DNA of 64,000 nt from JAICLK01 sp963810525 (lineage in GTDB: Bacteria > Patescibacteriota > Saccharimonadia > Saccharimonadales > UBA4665): the NCBI GenBank assembly GCA_963810525.1, contig CAWENB010000003.1, positions 992,001 through 1,056,000 of the forward strand, given 5' to 3'. Every line of letters begins with the position of its first letter. Position 1 is the first letter of the stretch. Positions 50,235 through 59,119 of this stretch are shown piece after piece. The notes beneath the pieces were generated by a model. It ran no database searches. It saw only the letters and a list, made by a program, of their open reading frames with translations, and had not been told where the DNA came from. Both the position numbers and the translations under genes were made by a program.

Positions 50235-50894
50235 TTAACGGATAACAATATTGCGGCGGCTCATATCGACCCGGCCGGCCATTGGGTTCGGTATAAGGTT
50301 GACAAGTCCAGGCTTTATCACCTTGGCATTTGCATCGTTCGTGAGTAGCCCGAGCTCGCGAAACTTTTTGAAAACCGCACTGACCTGGGTGTTGAAAGTG
50401 TGCTTGCCGCTGATGACAATGTAATCTTCGGTACCGTTCGGATTCTGCATGCGGGCTGCGAATTCATCAAAGGCGGGCCGGTCGATCGGCTCGGAATATT
50501 TGTCGTCCGTGCGCCGGCGGTCGCGGGAACTGGCACGAGCAAAGGCTGAATCAGGATCAATCTGCAGCCATACGAGCAGTGGCTGGGCGTGGGCGCGCCG
50601 CGCCAATTCGCGTAAATTGAGGCGTTGTGTTTGCCGAAGTGCATTGACGTCGTAGATGACGCTGATACCGACATTAAGAAATTCATGCGTCATGTAATCC
50701 ATGAGCTGGCCGATGACGGCGTTTTCTTCTTTATCATAGGTCGGTTTCTCGAACAACTCGCTGCGGATGCGGTCGCCGTGAACGTGGGCCGCCTGTAATT
50801 GGTCGCCTAACTGCCTGGCGAAGTAGGATTTACCGGCTCCCGGAAATCCGTAGAGCATTAACAATATTGGTTTGGTCGGTACAGCCTTTTGCAT
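50235..50894 (-). CDS. AAA/zeta-toxin-like P-loop kinase
   Basis: A 219-residue ATP-binding protein: Walker A LYGFPGAGKSYFARQLGDQL, then HGDRIRSELFEKPTYDKEEN (usual D-x-R-x...), and VIYDVNALRQTQRLNLRELA. This is the pattern of the AAA_33 kinases (polynucleotide kinase/gluconate kinase/zeta toxin-like). The acceptor is unknown. TACAAT ends seven nucleotides before the ATG, with no Shine-Dalgarno. Confidence 0.85.
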   Translation of the reverse strand: MQKAVPTKPILLMLYGFPGAGKSYFARQLGDQLQAAHVHGDRIRSELFEKPTYDKEENAVIGQLMDYMTHEFLNVGISVIYDVNALRQTQRLNLRELARRAHAQPLLVWLQIDPDSAFARASSRDRRRTDDKYSEPIDRPAFDEFAARMQNPNGTEDYIVISGKHTFNTQVSAVFKKFRELGLLTNDANAKVIKPGLVNLIPNPMAGRVDMSRRNIVIR

Positions 50895-50990
50895 GTCTAT
50901 AATTGTATACCAGAATTTAACAGATTTGAAAATAGCCGGTGACTTTTAATTGTCGTTCCGCTATTATACACGTGTTAGCATCAGCTCTGA

Positions 50991-51065
50991 AGGGGCATAG
51001 TACAACGGCTAGTATAAGGGTCTCCAAAACCCTAGATCGTGGTTCGATTCCACGTGCCCCTGCCA
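50991..51065 (+). tRNA. tRNA-Trp (anticodon CCA)
   Basis: The acceptor arms AGGGGCA/TGCCCCT pair fully. The anticodon stem AGGGT/ACCCT holds loop CTCCAAA (anticodon CCA). The T arm CGTGGTTCGATTCCACG is standard, and the 3' CCA is encoded. A 6-bp hairpin (GTCTAC/GTAGAC, 51080-51103) follows. Confidence 0.96.
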
Positions 51066-51176
51066 TGAAAAATCACTAAGTCTACCCCCTGTTGAGTGTA
51101 GACATATTTGCTATAAAATGGTTTGGTTGGATAACTCCCTCTTTTTGAACGGCGTCGATTTCAGTAAGATGGTGAA

Positions 51177-51587
51177 ATGAACGGAAACACGAACCTAGCG
51201 GAAGTCCTACGTTCAATCTCAGTAGATACGGATAGTACTGCATATGGATTCGCATCGCTAAAGGACGATCTGCCATTGCCAGCCAATGAAGTTCTTTGTA
51301 CCTATCGTGAAAAAGAGGGACTAACGGTCGTAGCCGATACGAACTATCTGCACGACAAACATATCGACTTTGAAGGACCTTTTGCAAAGTTATCGATTGA
51401 AGTCCATACATCGCTAGAGTTAGTTGGCTTAACCGCAGCACTTGCAAAAGCATTAACTGAAAGTGGCATCTCTGCAAATGTAATTGCAGCTTATTACCAT
51501 GACCATATCTTTGCCCCGTTTGATAAGCGGAATGAGGCCGTTGGCGCCATAATGAACTTGCGAAGCGACACTGCAATGAATTCATAG
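51177..51587 (+). CDS. ACT-domain protein
   Basis: A 136-residue protein of the ACT_7 type. The N-terminal half contains YREKEGLTVVADTNYL. The ACT fold is in FAKLSIEVHTSLELVGLTAA, then LAKALTESGISANVIAAYYH, DHIFAP. These proteins probably bind amino acids; the output is unknown. The gene lies between tRNA-Trp and a partial copy of the tRNA 3' end. Confidence 0.86.
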   Translation: MNGNTNLAEVLRSISVDTDSTAYGFASLKDDLPLPANEVLCTYREKEGLTVVADTNYLHDKHIDFEGPFAKLSIEVHTSLELVGLTAALAKALTESGISANVIAAYYHDHIFAPFDKRNEAVGAIMNLRSDTAMNS

Positions 51588-51648
51588 GTAACGTAACCTT
51601 TCGCAGAAACACTTATTACGCCACAAAAGGTTCGGCAATCCTCCCGAA

Positions 51649-51658
51649 GCCCCTGCCA
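51649..51658 (+). repeat. Partial copy of the tRNA-Trp 3' end
   Basis: GCCCCTGCCA repeats the last ten bases of tRNA-Trp exactly, and GGTTCG occurs about 20 nt upstream, as in the tRNA T arm. It could be a degenerate attachment site left by an integrating element, or chance. Confidence 0.35.
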
Positions 51659-51692
51659 AGAATTTAGCAAAGTGAAATATTTTAAGTGATCG

Positions 51693-51721
51693 AACCGTAA
51701 CTTCTGTTGCGGTTTATTTTT
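51693..51721 (+). terminator. Terminator after the ACT gene
   Basis: The 9-bp stem AACCGTAAC/GTTGCGGTT with loop TTCT is followed by TATTTTTTAT. Confidence 0.75.
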
Positions 51722-51776
51722 TATGTATCTCATCATATCAAATACAGTTGCAATAAAACCGAAATCATTAAACATA

Positions 51777-51813
51777 TTGATGCAATGATGCAAGTATGCT
51801 ACTATGTATAGTA
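51777..51813 (+). promoter_or_regulatory. Toxin-antitoxin promoter and operator
   Basis: TTGATG (51777-51782), 17-nt spacer, TACTAT (51800-51805). The palindrome TACTAT-GT-ATAGTA (51800-51813) overlaps the -10 box, an expected site for the ribbon-helix-helix antitoxin. Confidence 0.75.
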
Positions 51814-51827
51814 AGGAGAAAATGGTT

Positions 51828-52046
51828 ATGCGCACAACGATCACGCTCAACGATAAATTGTATAGGGCTCTTAAGATGCGTGCCGCTGAGAGCGATGAAA
51901 GCATCTCGCAACTAGTTGAAGATGCCATTAAATATCAGGTCTTAGAAGATCTTGAAGATATTGAGGATGCAATGAAGCGCGAGAACGAGCCTACCTACTC
52001 TTTTGATGATCTTGTTAAACAATTTAAGGCGGAAGGTCTTCTCTAA
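51828..52046 (+). CDS. Ribbon-helix-helix antitoxin
   Basis: A 72-residue type II antitoxin from the ATG at 51828, nine nucleotides after AAGGAG (an ATG two codons earlier is too close). MRTTITLNDKLYRALKMRAA is the RHH DNA-binding motif. The acidic C-terminus (LEDIEDAMKRENEPTYSFDD) would wrap the toxin. It is followed nine nucleotides later by the toxin gene and probably represses its own promoter. Confidence 0.9.
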   Translation: MRTTITLNDKLYRALKMRAAESDESISQLVEDAIKYQVLEDLEDIEDAMKRENEPTYSFDDLVKQFKAEGLL

Positions 52047-52055
52047 AACACAACG

Positions 52056-52316
52056 ATGTACGTCGTTCTATATAGAAAGTCGGTCGACAAGGACCTCAGA
52101 AAGCTTCCAAAGGTTCACCGCGAAGCAATAGTAAAGAAGATTCAAGCTCTCGCTGGTAATCCTCGTCCTGCAGGGGTTGTTAAACTTCGGGGCTCCGATA
52201 ATCTGTATCGGATGCGTCATACGGAGTACCGTGTATTATATCGACTTAACGATGGTAAATTGACAGTCCTCGTGATTAAGGTTGGCCATAGGCGTGAAAT
52301 CTATCGAGATTTTTGA
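52056..52316 (+). CDS. RelE/ParE-family toxin
   Basis: An 86-residue RelE-superfamily toxin: YRKSVDKDLRKLPKVHREAI, KLRGSDNLYRMRHTEYRVLY and VLVIKVGHRREIYRDF. The basic residues and C-terminal Tyr fit ribosome-dependent mRNA interferases (RelE branch), although ParE-like gyrase poisons share the fold. Paired with the upstream antitoxin. Confidence 0.92.
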   Translation: MYVVLYRKSVDKDLRKLPKVHREAIVKKIQALAGNPRPAGVVKLRGSDNLYRMRHTEYRVLYRLNDGKLTVLVIKVGHRREIYRDF

Positions 52317-52590
52317 TGTATCCCAAGGTTGTGTGTTCCACGGCTACACGGCGTGTATAACGTTTAATGGTGATTTTCTCCCAAAATAGCATTTTCAATA
52401 ACGGATGCAAAAGTTCGATCTTCGTCCAACCACCCCTGCCGTATAAAAAAACTGACGCTTGGAAAGCTAGTTAAATCGCAATACGTTCAGTAGCCGTTCT
52501 GGATCCTTTGTCACGAAATGCTGGTTAAGCCAACAGATGGAACGGAGCTTAATCATTTCCTAGGGCAAATAGGACGGTCGAACTTTAGCG

Positions 52591-53319
52591 TTAAATTCTC
52601 ATCATTTGATTTGTGTCGGTATTGAATCCGTAAAGCCTCTCTCTATTTTCCAGGTCCTCGATGAGCATATTCGTAACTACAATGACATTAGAGCCAGATT
52701 CGAGCCCGTACTTACCTTCGGAGAATTCAACCACGAGACTTGCTAAGTCACTGACCTTGATCGTGCCGTTCCACTCAAAATTTCGGCCTTCTTGGAGCTT
52801 CCTAAGCATAGGGGTGTCGACATAGTCGGGTAGCAAGCTGTAGACTTTTGCATTTTTCATCTCATCCGCCAAGGACTCGAAGTAGCGAGTATTCGCAGCT
52901 TTTGAGCTGCAGTAAAGTGCAAAGTCCTTTTCGACTAGCCTGTCTGAAACAGAAGAGATCGTGATAATTGTCCCCTCGTTTATCTTCTCGCGTAATGCAT
53001 TAACGATGATCATCGGGGCTAAAACATTAACAGAGAACATTTTTTCGTAGCTCTTCTGTGTGGCCTTTGAAGCAGGTTCTTCGAAAGCGACGCCTGCATT
53101 GCTAACTAGAAGGTCGACTGTTTCCTCGTCAATCACTCGCAGGGCCTTTTGAATAGTCACTGATTTGGATAAATCACATTCCAACCAAACAAAATTTTTC
53201 AGTGCAATATCTGGTTTTCTCCTTGATAAGCCATAAACTTTCCAATCCATAGATAGTAGCCGCTCAGTCGTACTTTTACCGATACCACTACTTACACCAG
53301 TTATGACTGCGGTCCTCAT
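52591..53319 (-). CDS. Short-chain dehydrogenase/reductase
   Basis: A 242-residue classical SDR: cofactor motif TGVSSGIGKSTTERLL, NNAG-like LLVSNAGVAFEEP, the catalytic Ser in ISSVSD and YxxxK in YCSSKAANTRY. Cofactor and substrate are unknown. It lies in the AT-richer accessory stretch near 52-55 kb. Confidence 0.9.
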   Translation of the reverse strand: MRTAVITGVSSGIGKSTTERLLSMDWKVYGLSRRKPDIALKNFVWLECDLSKSVTIQKALRVIDEETVDLLVSNAGVAFEEPASKATQKSYEKMFSVNVLAPMIIVNALREKINEGTIITISSVSDRLVEKDFALYCSSKAANTRYFESLADEMKNAKVYSLLPDYVDTPMLRKLQEGRNFEWNGTIKVSDLASLVVEFSEGKYGLESGSNVIVVTNMLIEDLENRERLYGFNTDTNQMMRI

Positions 53320-53567
53320 TTTGCGACTCCTAATTCACCCTCAATTATACAATTATCGTTTTCAAGAACAGTTAGAAAAGTTCGACTAATGTGCTCGCGT
53401 GTTATTTCGTTGTAGATGGTTGAAGCTTGTAGTGTCGATATGTATCTAATCTCTACGGATATTAAATGGGACAAATAGCCTGCACTGGAAAAATTATTAC
53501 TGTGATTTTATTTCGTTGAGAGTAGGGTCAAGGTGTAGGGGTCAATGTTCGTAAGAGGGAGGTGTGT

Positions 53568-54767
53568 ATGACAGGAGACAATATCCGCAAGTTTAAAATA
53601 AAATTTCCAGATTCAGCGCTAGCCGATCTAAAACAGCGTATAAAAAACACGCGCTGGCCAGATCAAGAAACCGTATCGGATGACACACAGGGTCTACAGC
53701 TGGGCACGATGAAGAAGCTCGCGCGCTACTGGGCAAATACATATGACTGGCGAAAAATGGAAGCAAAGCTGAATTCGTATCCGCAATTTATGACTAATAT
53801 CGATGGGCTCGATATTCACTTCATTCATGTCCGTTCAAAGAACGAGAATGCCATGCCGATTATCATAACGCATGGGTGGCCCGGTTCTATTGTGGAGCAA
53901 TTGAAGGTTATAGAACCGCTCACGAATCCATTAGCCAACGGCGGTGCAGAGGAAGATGCATTTCATGTGGTTATCCCATCGCTGCCGGGTCATGGGTTCT
54001 CCGGTAAACCAGCTGAGGCAAAGCAGTGGAACCCTGATCTTATTGCCAAGGCGTGGATCGAGCTGATGAAACGCCTCGGCTACGATCGATTTGTAGCGCA
54101 GGGCGGCGATTGGGGTAATGCGGTCACGGAGGCCATGGCTTTGCAGGAGCCAAAGGAGTTACTCGGTATATCGACTAACATGGCAGCCACCGTACCTTCG
54201 GATATCTCCAGGGCGCTCGCATTAAATGAGCCGGCTCCCAAAGGTCTCAGTTCGGACGAGAGCAGAGCTTGGAACCAACTCAGTTACTTCTACAAGAGAG
54301 GTGTTGGGTATGCTATTGAGATGGGCAACCGCCCGCAGACCCTCTACGCGATTGCCGATTCGCCCATTGGTTTAGCGGCATGGATGCTGGATCATGACAT
54401 TGCGAGCGAGGAACTCATTGCTCGTGTATTCGATGGTAAAACTGAAGGGTTATCCCGGGACGATATTCTCAACAATATAACTCTCTATTGGCTTACCAAC
54501 ACCGCAGTATCTTCGGCTCGCTTGTACTGGGATACGGACCAAACATCCAATGGTGGAGGGTTCTTTGATGTCCGTGGCGTCAAGATTCCAGTAGCAGTAA
54601 GCGCTTTCCCTGACGAAATTTATCAAGCCCCGCGCAGCTGGGCGGTGAAAGCGTATCCAAAATTGATTCACTACAAGCGACTCTCCAAAGGAGGGCACTT
54701 CGCGGCGTGGGAACAACCGGAAACGTTCAGTAAAGAATTGCAAGATTCGTTTAGGTCTCTGCGTTAG
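53568..54767 (+). CDS. Epoxide hydrolase (alpha/beta hydrolase with EHN domain)
   Basis: About 399 residues from the ATG at 53568, five nucleotides after GGGAGG. The N-terminal EHN segment (LADLKQRIKNTRWPDQETV) is followed by an alpha/beta-hydrolase core: HGWPGSIVEQLKVIEPLTNP, the nucleophile Asp in FVAQGGDWGNAVTEAMALQE, and the C-terminal His in KGGHFAAWEQPE. This matches microsomal-type epoxide hydrolases. Such a catabolic enzyme is unusual in a minimal genome and may have been acquired. Confidence 0.92.
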   Translation: MTGDNIRKFKIKFPDSALADLKQRIKNTRWPDQETVSDDTQGLQLGTMKKLARYWANTYDWRKMEAKLNSYPQFMTNIDGLDIHFIHVRSKNENAMPIIITHGWPGSIVEQLKVIEPLTNPLANGGAEEDAFHVVIPSLPGHGFSGKPAEAKQWNPDLIAKAWIELMKRLGYDRFVAQGGDWGNAVTEAMALQEPKELLGISTNMAATVPSDISRALALNEPAPKGLSSDESRAWNQLSYFYKRGVGYAIEMGNRPQTLYAIADSPIGLAAWMLDHDIASEELIARVFDGKTEGLSRDDILNNITLYWLTNTAVSSARLYWDTDQTSNGGGFFDVRGVKIPVAVSAFPDEIYQAPRSWAVKAYPKLIHYKRLSKGGHFAAWEQPETFSKELQDSFRSLR

Positions 54768-55268
54768 TAGATCTTTGCGATTTAGATGACTTTGGATTTT
54801 TTTATTACAAAAAGGTTTGATTAGTTCGAGGTGCTATAAATCTACCGGGCTATAAAGAAATACATCATTTAAGTTTGCTATCTTGGTAGCTTCTGTTGTT
54901 CCCATATTGCCAACGCTCCTTGATATTGTTAGTAACGCTTCAAACGAGTCGACCGCTATAGAGCTAAAGTAAAGACAAAACTGGGTGCGTCAATCTGGAG
55001 CCCTCAATGAAAGAACGAAATTGACTCGGTCGGGGCAGACCTTACCACGGAGAGGCTGCTGGAGGCCTATCTACCGTCTAGCCTTTGCTTGATTTCTACG
55101 AGACGTACAGGGAATAATCGTTGTTTGGTCAATCCGAGATAGGTAATCGATGCGAATTCGTACAGTACGTTTAGCCCTAAAATAGCTTCGCTTTTTTAGC
55201 GTGATATTCTTGCCGATTTAATATCAAAATTGTATCATAAAGCTTACGTTAATGAGAGGACAAAGACC
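54768..55268. other. Non-coding gap of about 500 nt
   Basis: No convincing gene lies between the epoxide hydrolase and the secreted protein. An A/T-rich hairpin (55177-55186 with 55190-55199, CTAAAATAGC/GCTTTTTTAG, one T-T mismatch) lies 70 nt before the next start and may be a terminator or leader structure. Nothing else is apparent. Confidence 0.5.
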
Positions 55269-57908
55269 ATGAAAGGCAAGAGGGGGCTTATTCGCGTGGC
55301 GTACACATCCGCGCAATTAATCGTGACATCAATTTTTACGCTGGGGCCGCTTATTGGGATACAAGGCACTGCCCATGCTGCTTCTAGCACAAACTATACA
55401 ATTACGGGAACTGTTAATGACGGTCTTGGTGCACCAGTTCAAAACGCAGGTGTTGAAATTTTCGATCCTTACTTAAATGAAGTGGTCGATGGGCCGGTCA
55501 CAACTGCAGCTGACGGTACCTATGGGCTTAGTTATTCATACTTACCATCTGCACCATATGACATCGTGTTTACCGCCCCTGCAGGGTCCGGACTCGGGAC
55601 ATTATATGAGGGCAAAATTAGTGATGACACAAATCAGACGATAAACGCTCAGCTTTCCCCAATCGCAACGCCAACTATGTCGAATATCCAGTTTTCAGAC
55701 GACAATCATAATATGTACAGCGTCAACCCCGACGGATCGGCCTTGTCTACGATGGACGTCGAAGGATTCGACCCTCGCCTCTCACCCGACGGCAGCAAAA
55801 TATTATATTTTCGTTGTATGTCTTACTCGGGTCCTGAATGCAATCAGGGTGCGGTGGACCCACCCGCGTGTGATCCTAATAATCCGACTCCACTATTAGA
55901 CGGCTACGATCTATTTGTGATGAATAGCGACGGGAGTAATAACACTGATATATCAGCCGGTCTCGGCATGACCCCTTATCAGTCAGTATGGTCGCCCGAC
56001 GGCACAAAGATTGCCTTTGCCAACTGCTTCCAAATTTATGTGATGAATGCTGACGGGACGGGCTTGACGGAGATCGGGCGAGGATCGTCTCCCTCTTGGT
56101 CGCCCGATGGCACTAAAATCGCCTATACGTACTTTTTGCCACAATCCCCTGGCGGAATTGGTGTCATGAACAGCGACGGGAGTGATCCGGTAGACATTGT
56201 TACGGGCGCCATCAGTGACCCCGTATGGTCACCAGATGGGAGCAAGATAGCGTTTCAAAATCGGAACGGAAACACAGATGAAATTGAGATTGTACGTCCC
56301 GATGGCTCAGGCCAAACGGTGGTCAGTAACACTTCTTGGAATTTAACGTCCACCAGTGGCATTGCGTGGTCTCCGGATTCGTCGAAACTCGCGATCATTG
56401 CACAGCCAGGAGCTGACGCCGGAAGCGGGCTGTATGTGCTCCCGCTAAACGGCGGGTCACCTACGGAGATAGTGCCCGCCGCACCGAACAACGTTAACGG
56501 TTTTAATAATATTGATTATGTGTCTTGGGAAACCGGGCCAGTCACAAATGAGGCTGCCCCCATCAACCTAACCGCCCCCGCCGCCACCAACCAAAACCCG
56601 ACCCTCACCTGGGACAACGTCGCTAGTGCCACCTCCTACAACATCTACCGCAACGGCACCGAAATAGGTAGCGTCAATAGCCCCACGACCACCTACACTG
56701 ACACCACTGCCCCCCAAGGTTCCAATAGCTACTACGTCACGGCTGTCAATAGTGCGGGTGAAAGTGCTCCGAGTAATACTATCTCAGTTGTCTACGACAC
56801 CACTCCTCCCATCATTACGTACACTGTTTCCCCAACGCCCAACAACTACGGCTGGAACAACGGCCCTGTTACCGTAAGGTTCACCTGCTCCGATAACACT
56901 AATGGCTCCGGCATCGCCTCCTGTACGCCGCCTATCACCGAATCAACAGACGGTACCTACACCGTCACCGGCTATGCATCCGACAATGCCGGTAATATCA
57001 GTAGTACGACAGTTGCCGTTAATATAGATTCTTCGTCACCTATGGTCGGTGCTCCCGCCTGGTCAGAAAATCCCGTCGTCACCGGCAATAATACGATACT
57101 GACCGTTCCGACGACCGCCGCTGCCAACCATTCACCCATTACCGGTGGTGAGTACTTCATTGGCTCTGACCCGGGCCAGGGAAACGGCACTCCCATGACC
57201 TATAACACCACCGCTGGCAACCTAACCGCCAGCTTAGGAAAAAATCTTTCACCGGGCACCTACCAGGTTGGCGTTCGGGATCAGAACGCCGCCGGCGCCT
57301 GGAGCTCAGTCGTGACGTCACAGCTCGTCGTTAATCCCGCCATAGCTCCCACCATCACCAGCGCCAGTAGCTACAGTATCGGTGTGCGCCAAATCATTAC
57401 CCCCAGTGACTTCACCATCACTACCACCGGCACTCCCAACGCTACCATTACCGAGACCGGAGCCCTACCAAGTGGCCTGACCTTGACCGACAATGGTGAC
57501 GGTACCGCCAACTTCACTGGCATGATCGCTGCCGGTGCGAGCGGTACCTATCCCCTTACCATCACTGCCACCAACAGTGCCGGTACGGTCTCAAAGTCTT
57601 TCACCTTAACCGTCACTGACACTGATTCGGCCCCGAGTACTATCTTTACCAGTACCGGTTCCGATACTCTGAACGCACCGCTCAACACTAGCAGCTCCTT
57701 TACCTTCACGGCCACCGGCAACGGCAAGAACCAGAAGCTATTCGTCTATAGCGGTTCTTTGCCGCCGGGACTGAGCTTACACGATAATAAGGATGGTACG
57801 GCCAGCTTATCCGGCACGCCTACCCAGTCAGGTACTTACACCTTCACTGTTGAGGCTGAGAATAAGGTCGGCATCACCTACCAGCAGTTTACGGCGGTAG
57901 TGAATTAA
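55269..57908 (+). CDS. Secreted beta-propeller and Ig/Fn3-repeat protein
   Basis: About 879 residues from the ATG at 55269 (AGAGGA upstream). A Sec signal peptide ends near AHAASS (residue 40). In order follow a carboxypeptidase-regulatory-like domain (GTVNDGLGAPVQNAGVEIF), a TolB-type propeller with repeated WSPDG[ST]KIA motifs (about residues 140-420), an Fn3 domain (YNIYRNGTEIGSVNSP), an Ig-like domain with TCSDNTNGSGIASC, and two putative Ig domains ending at the C-terminus (ALPSGLTLTDNGDGTANFTG; SLPPGLSLHDNKDGTASLSG). There is no C-terminal anchor. A surface-binding or adhesion role is inferred. Confidence 0.88.
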   Translation: MKGKRGLIRVAYTSAQLIVTSIFTLGPLIGIQGTAHAASSTNYTITGTVNDGLGAPVQNAGVEIFDPYLNEVVDGPVTTAADGTYGLSYSYLPSAPYDIVFTAPAGSGLGTLYEGKISDDTNQTINAQLSPIATPTMSNIQFSDDNHNMYSVNPDGSALSTMDVEGFDPRLSPDGSKILYFRCMSYSGPECNQGAVDPPACDPNNPTPLLDGYDLFVMNSDGSNNTDISAGLGMTPYQSVWSPDGTKIAFANCFQIYVMNADGTGLTEIGRGSSPSWSPDGTKIAYTYFLPQSPGGIGVMNSDGSDPVDIVTGAISDPVWSPDGSKIAFQNRNGNTDEIEIVRPDGSGQTVVSNTSWNLTSTSGIAWSPDSSKLAIIAQPGADAGSGLYVLPLNGGSPTEIVPAAPNNVNGFNNIDYVSWETGPVTNEAAPINLTAPAATNQNPTLTWDNVASATSYNIYRNGTEIGSVNSPTTTYTDTTAPQGSNSYYVTAVNSAGESAPSNTISVVYDTTPPIITYTVSPTPNNYGWNNGPVTVRFTCSDNTNGSGIASCTPPITESTDGTYTVTGYASDNAGNISSTTVAVNIDSSSPMVGAPAWSENPVVTGNNTILTVPTTAAANHSPITGGEYFIGSDPGQGNGTPMTYNTTAGNLTASLGKNLSPGTYQVGVRDQNAAGAWSSVVTSQLVVNPAIAPTITSASSYSIGVRQIITPSDFTITTTGTPNATITETGALPSGLTLTDNGDGTANFTGMIAAGASGTYPLTITATNSAGTVSKSFTLTVTDTDSAPSTIFTSTGSDTLNAPLNTSSSFTFTATGNGKNQKLFVYSGSLPPGLSLHDNKDGTASLSGTPTQSGTYTFTVEAENKVGITYQQFTAVVN

Positions 57909-57925
57909 CGGTCAGAGACTTCAAA

Positions 57926-58105
57926 ATGTCCGAAGGCCTTGTCGTTGGAGATCTTGCTATTTTCCAAAAGAAAATTGCGGAGTTCATTAAAGTAGGAGCA
58001 AACGGTTTGCATGTTGTTTTCGATTTCGATCGAACGCTGACCGTTAAGAACCCCGGCTCAGACGATGAGGTGACAGTTAGAGCCCCTGCTATAAAGCCTA
58101 ATTAA
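57926..58105 (+). pseudogene. HAD-family 5'-nucleotidase fragment
   Basis: A 59-codon frame whose middle, GANGLHVVFDFDRTLTVKNP, is the N-terminal HAD motif DxDxT typical of UMPH-1/pyrimidine 5'-nucleotidases. The rest of the domain is absent and the frame stops shortly after DEVTV. It is probably the truncated 5' end of a lost gene. Confidence 0.6.
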
Positions 58106-58192
58106 TTTTGTATCACCGTGAAATGATTGGGCAGCCGGATAGGACTCTAGTCCGCGCGGTACTTTTACCGAATCTCTTGCTAGACTAGTTGC

Positions 58193-59020
58193 ATGAATAC
58201 CGATTTGTCGGTCGTGGCCGCCTTTGGCTGTGCGTTGTGTAATGCTGTGGCCGCCGTGATGCAAAAAACCAGTGCCGCTAAAGTGGGTGATATCAATTCA
58301 TACGACACTCGCGTGGTTCTGCGTTTGTTCAGGCAGGTGCCATATGTTATCGGCTTAGTGCTCGATCTGGCTGCGGGAATACTTACCCTTGTGGCCGCCA
58401 ATAAGCTGCCGTTATTTTTGGTTCAGGCAATTGTGGCGACTAGCGTTTTATTGACGGCGTTTTTAGAGCGGTTTTTTCTAAAACGTAAGATTAATTGGCG
58501 AACATACGTTGCCGCACTTGTGGTTGTCCTTGGACTGGGTTGTTTATCGCTGGCCGCACAACCGGAAAAGACAGCCGTGGTTAGTGCAGCCGTGAAGCAT
58601 ACCATTTTGCTAATGCCGGTACTTCTTATTCTGCTGGGGGCCGTTTTCATTAAATCCAGCGGTAGGCTGAGCACCTGGCTGCTGGCTGGTTTAAGCGGCG
58701 TGGCTTTCGGCGGTGTATCGGTTGTTGGCAGGATACTGGTCTATCCAAATCCGATCTGGCTGCTCGTTAAAAATCCCCTGTTGTGGTCGCTCATATTGTA
58801 TGGAGTACTCGGCATGTACCTGTTTACGGCGGCCCTGCAGCGGACGCTGGCGACAATCGTGAACGGTGTGATGGTGGCGACGCAAACGATTATCCCGCTT
58901 ATCATCGGCATAATATTGCTGGGTGATACTCCCCGAAACGGATACTGGGGGTTTGTGTGGATTGGTTGTCTGGTGGTGACCGTTGCTTGTGCCTATATAG
59001 CCGTGACGGATAAAGCATAG
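58193..59020 (+). CDS. DMT/EamA-like transporter
   Basis: A 275-residue membrane protein with about nine or ten hydrophobic segments and two related halves, typical of the drug/metabolite transporter superfamily (YVIGLVLDLAAGILTLVAAN, LFLVQAIVATSVLLTAFLER). The substrate is unknown. An extended -10 (TGCTAGACT) ends six nucleotides before the ATG, with no Shine-Dalgarno, suggesting leaderless transcription. Confidence 0.82.
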   Translation: MNTDLSVVAAFGCALCNAVAAVMQKTSAAKVGDINSYDTRVVLRLFRQVPYVIGLVLDLAAGILTLVAANKLPLFLVQAIVATSVLLTAFLERFFLKRKINWRTYVAALVVVLGLGCLSLAAQPEKTAVVSAAVKHTILLMPVLLILLGAVFIKSSGRLSTWLLAGLSGVAFGGVSVVGRILVYPNPIWLLVKNPLLWSLILYGVLGMYLFTAALQRTLATIVNGVMVATQTIIPLIIGIILLGDTPRNGYWGFVWIGCLVVTVACAYIAVTDKA

Positions 59021-59119
59021 CGGTTGACACGGTATCTTTTTTCGGGTGGTGCCTAAGGGTTTTAGCCAAATCTGACCGTCTGCTTTTGCTACAATAGATA
59101 CTAGGAAACAGAAACAAAC

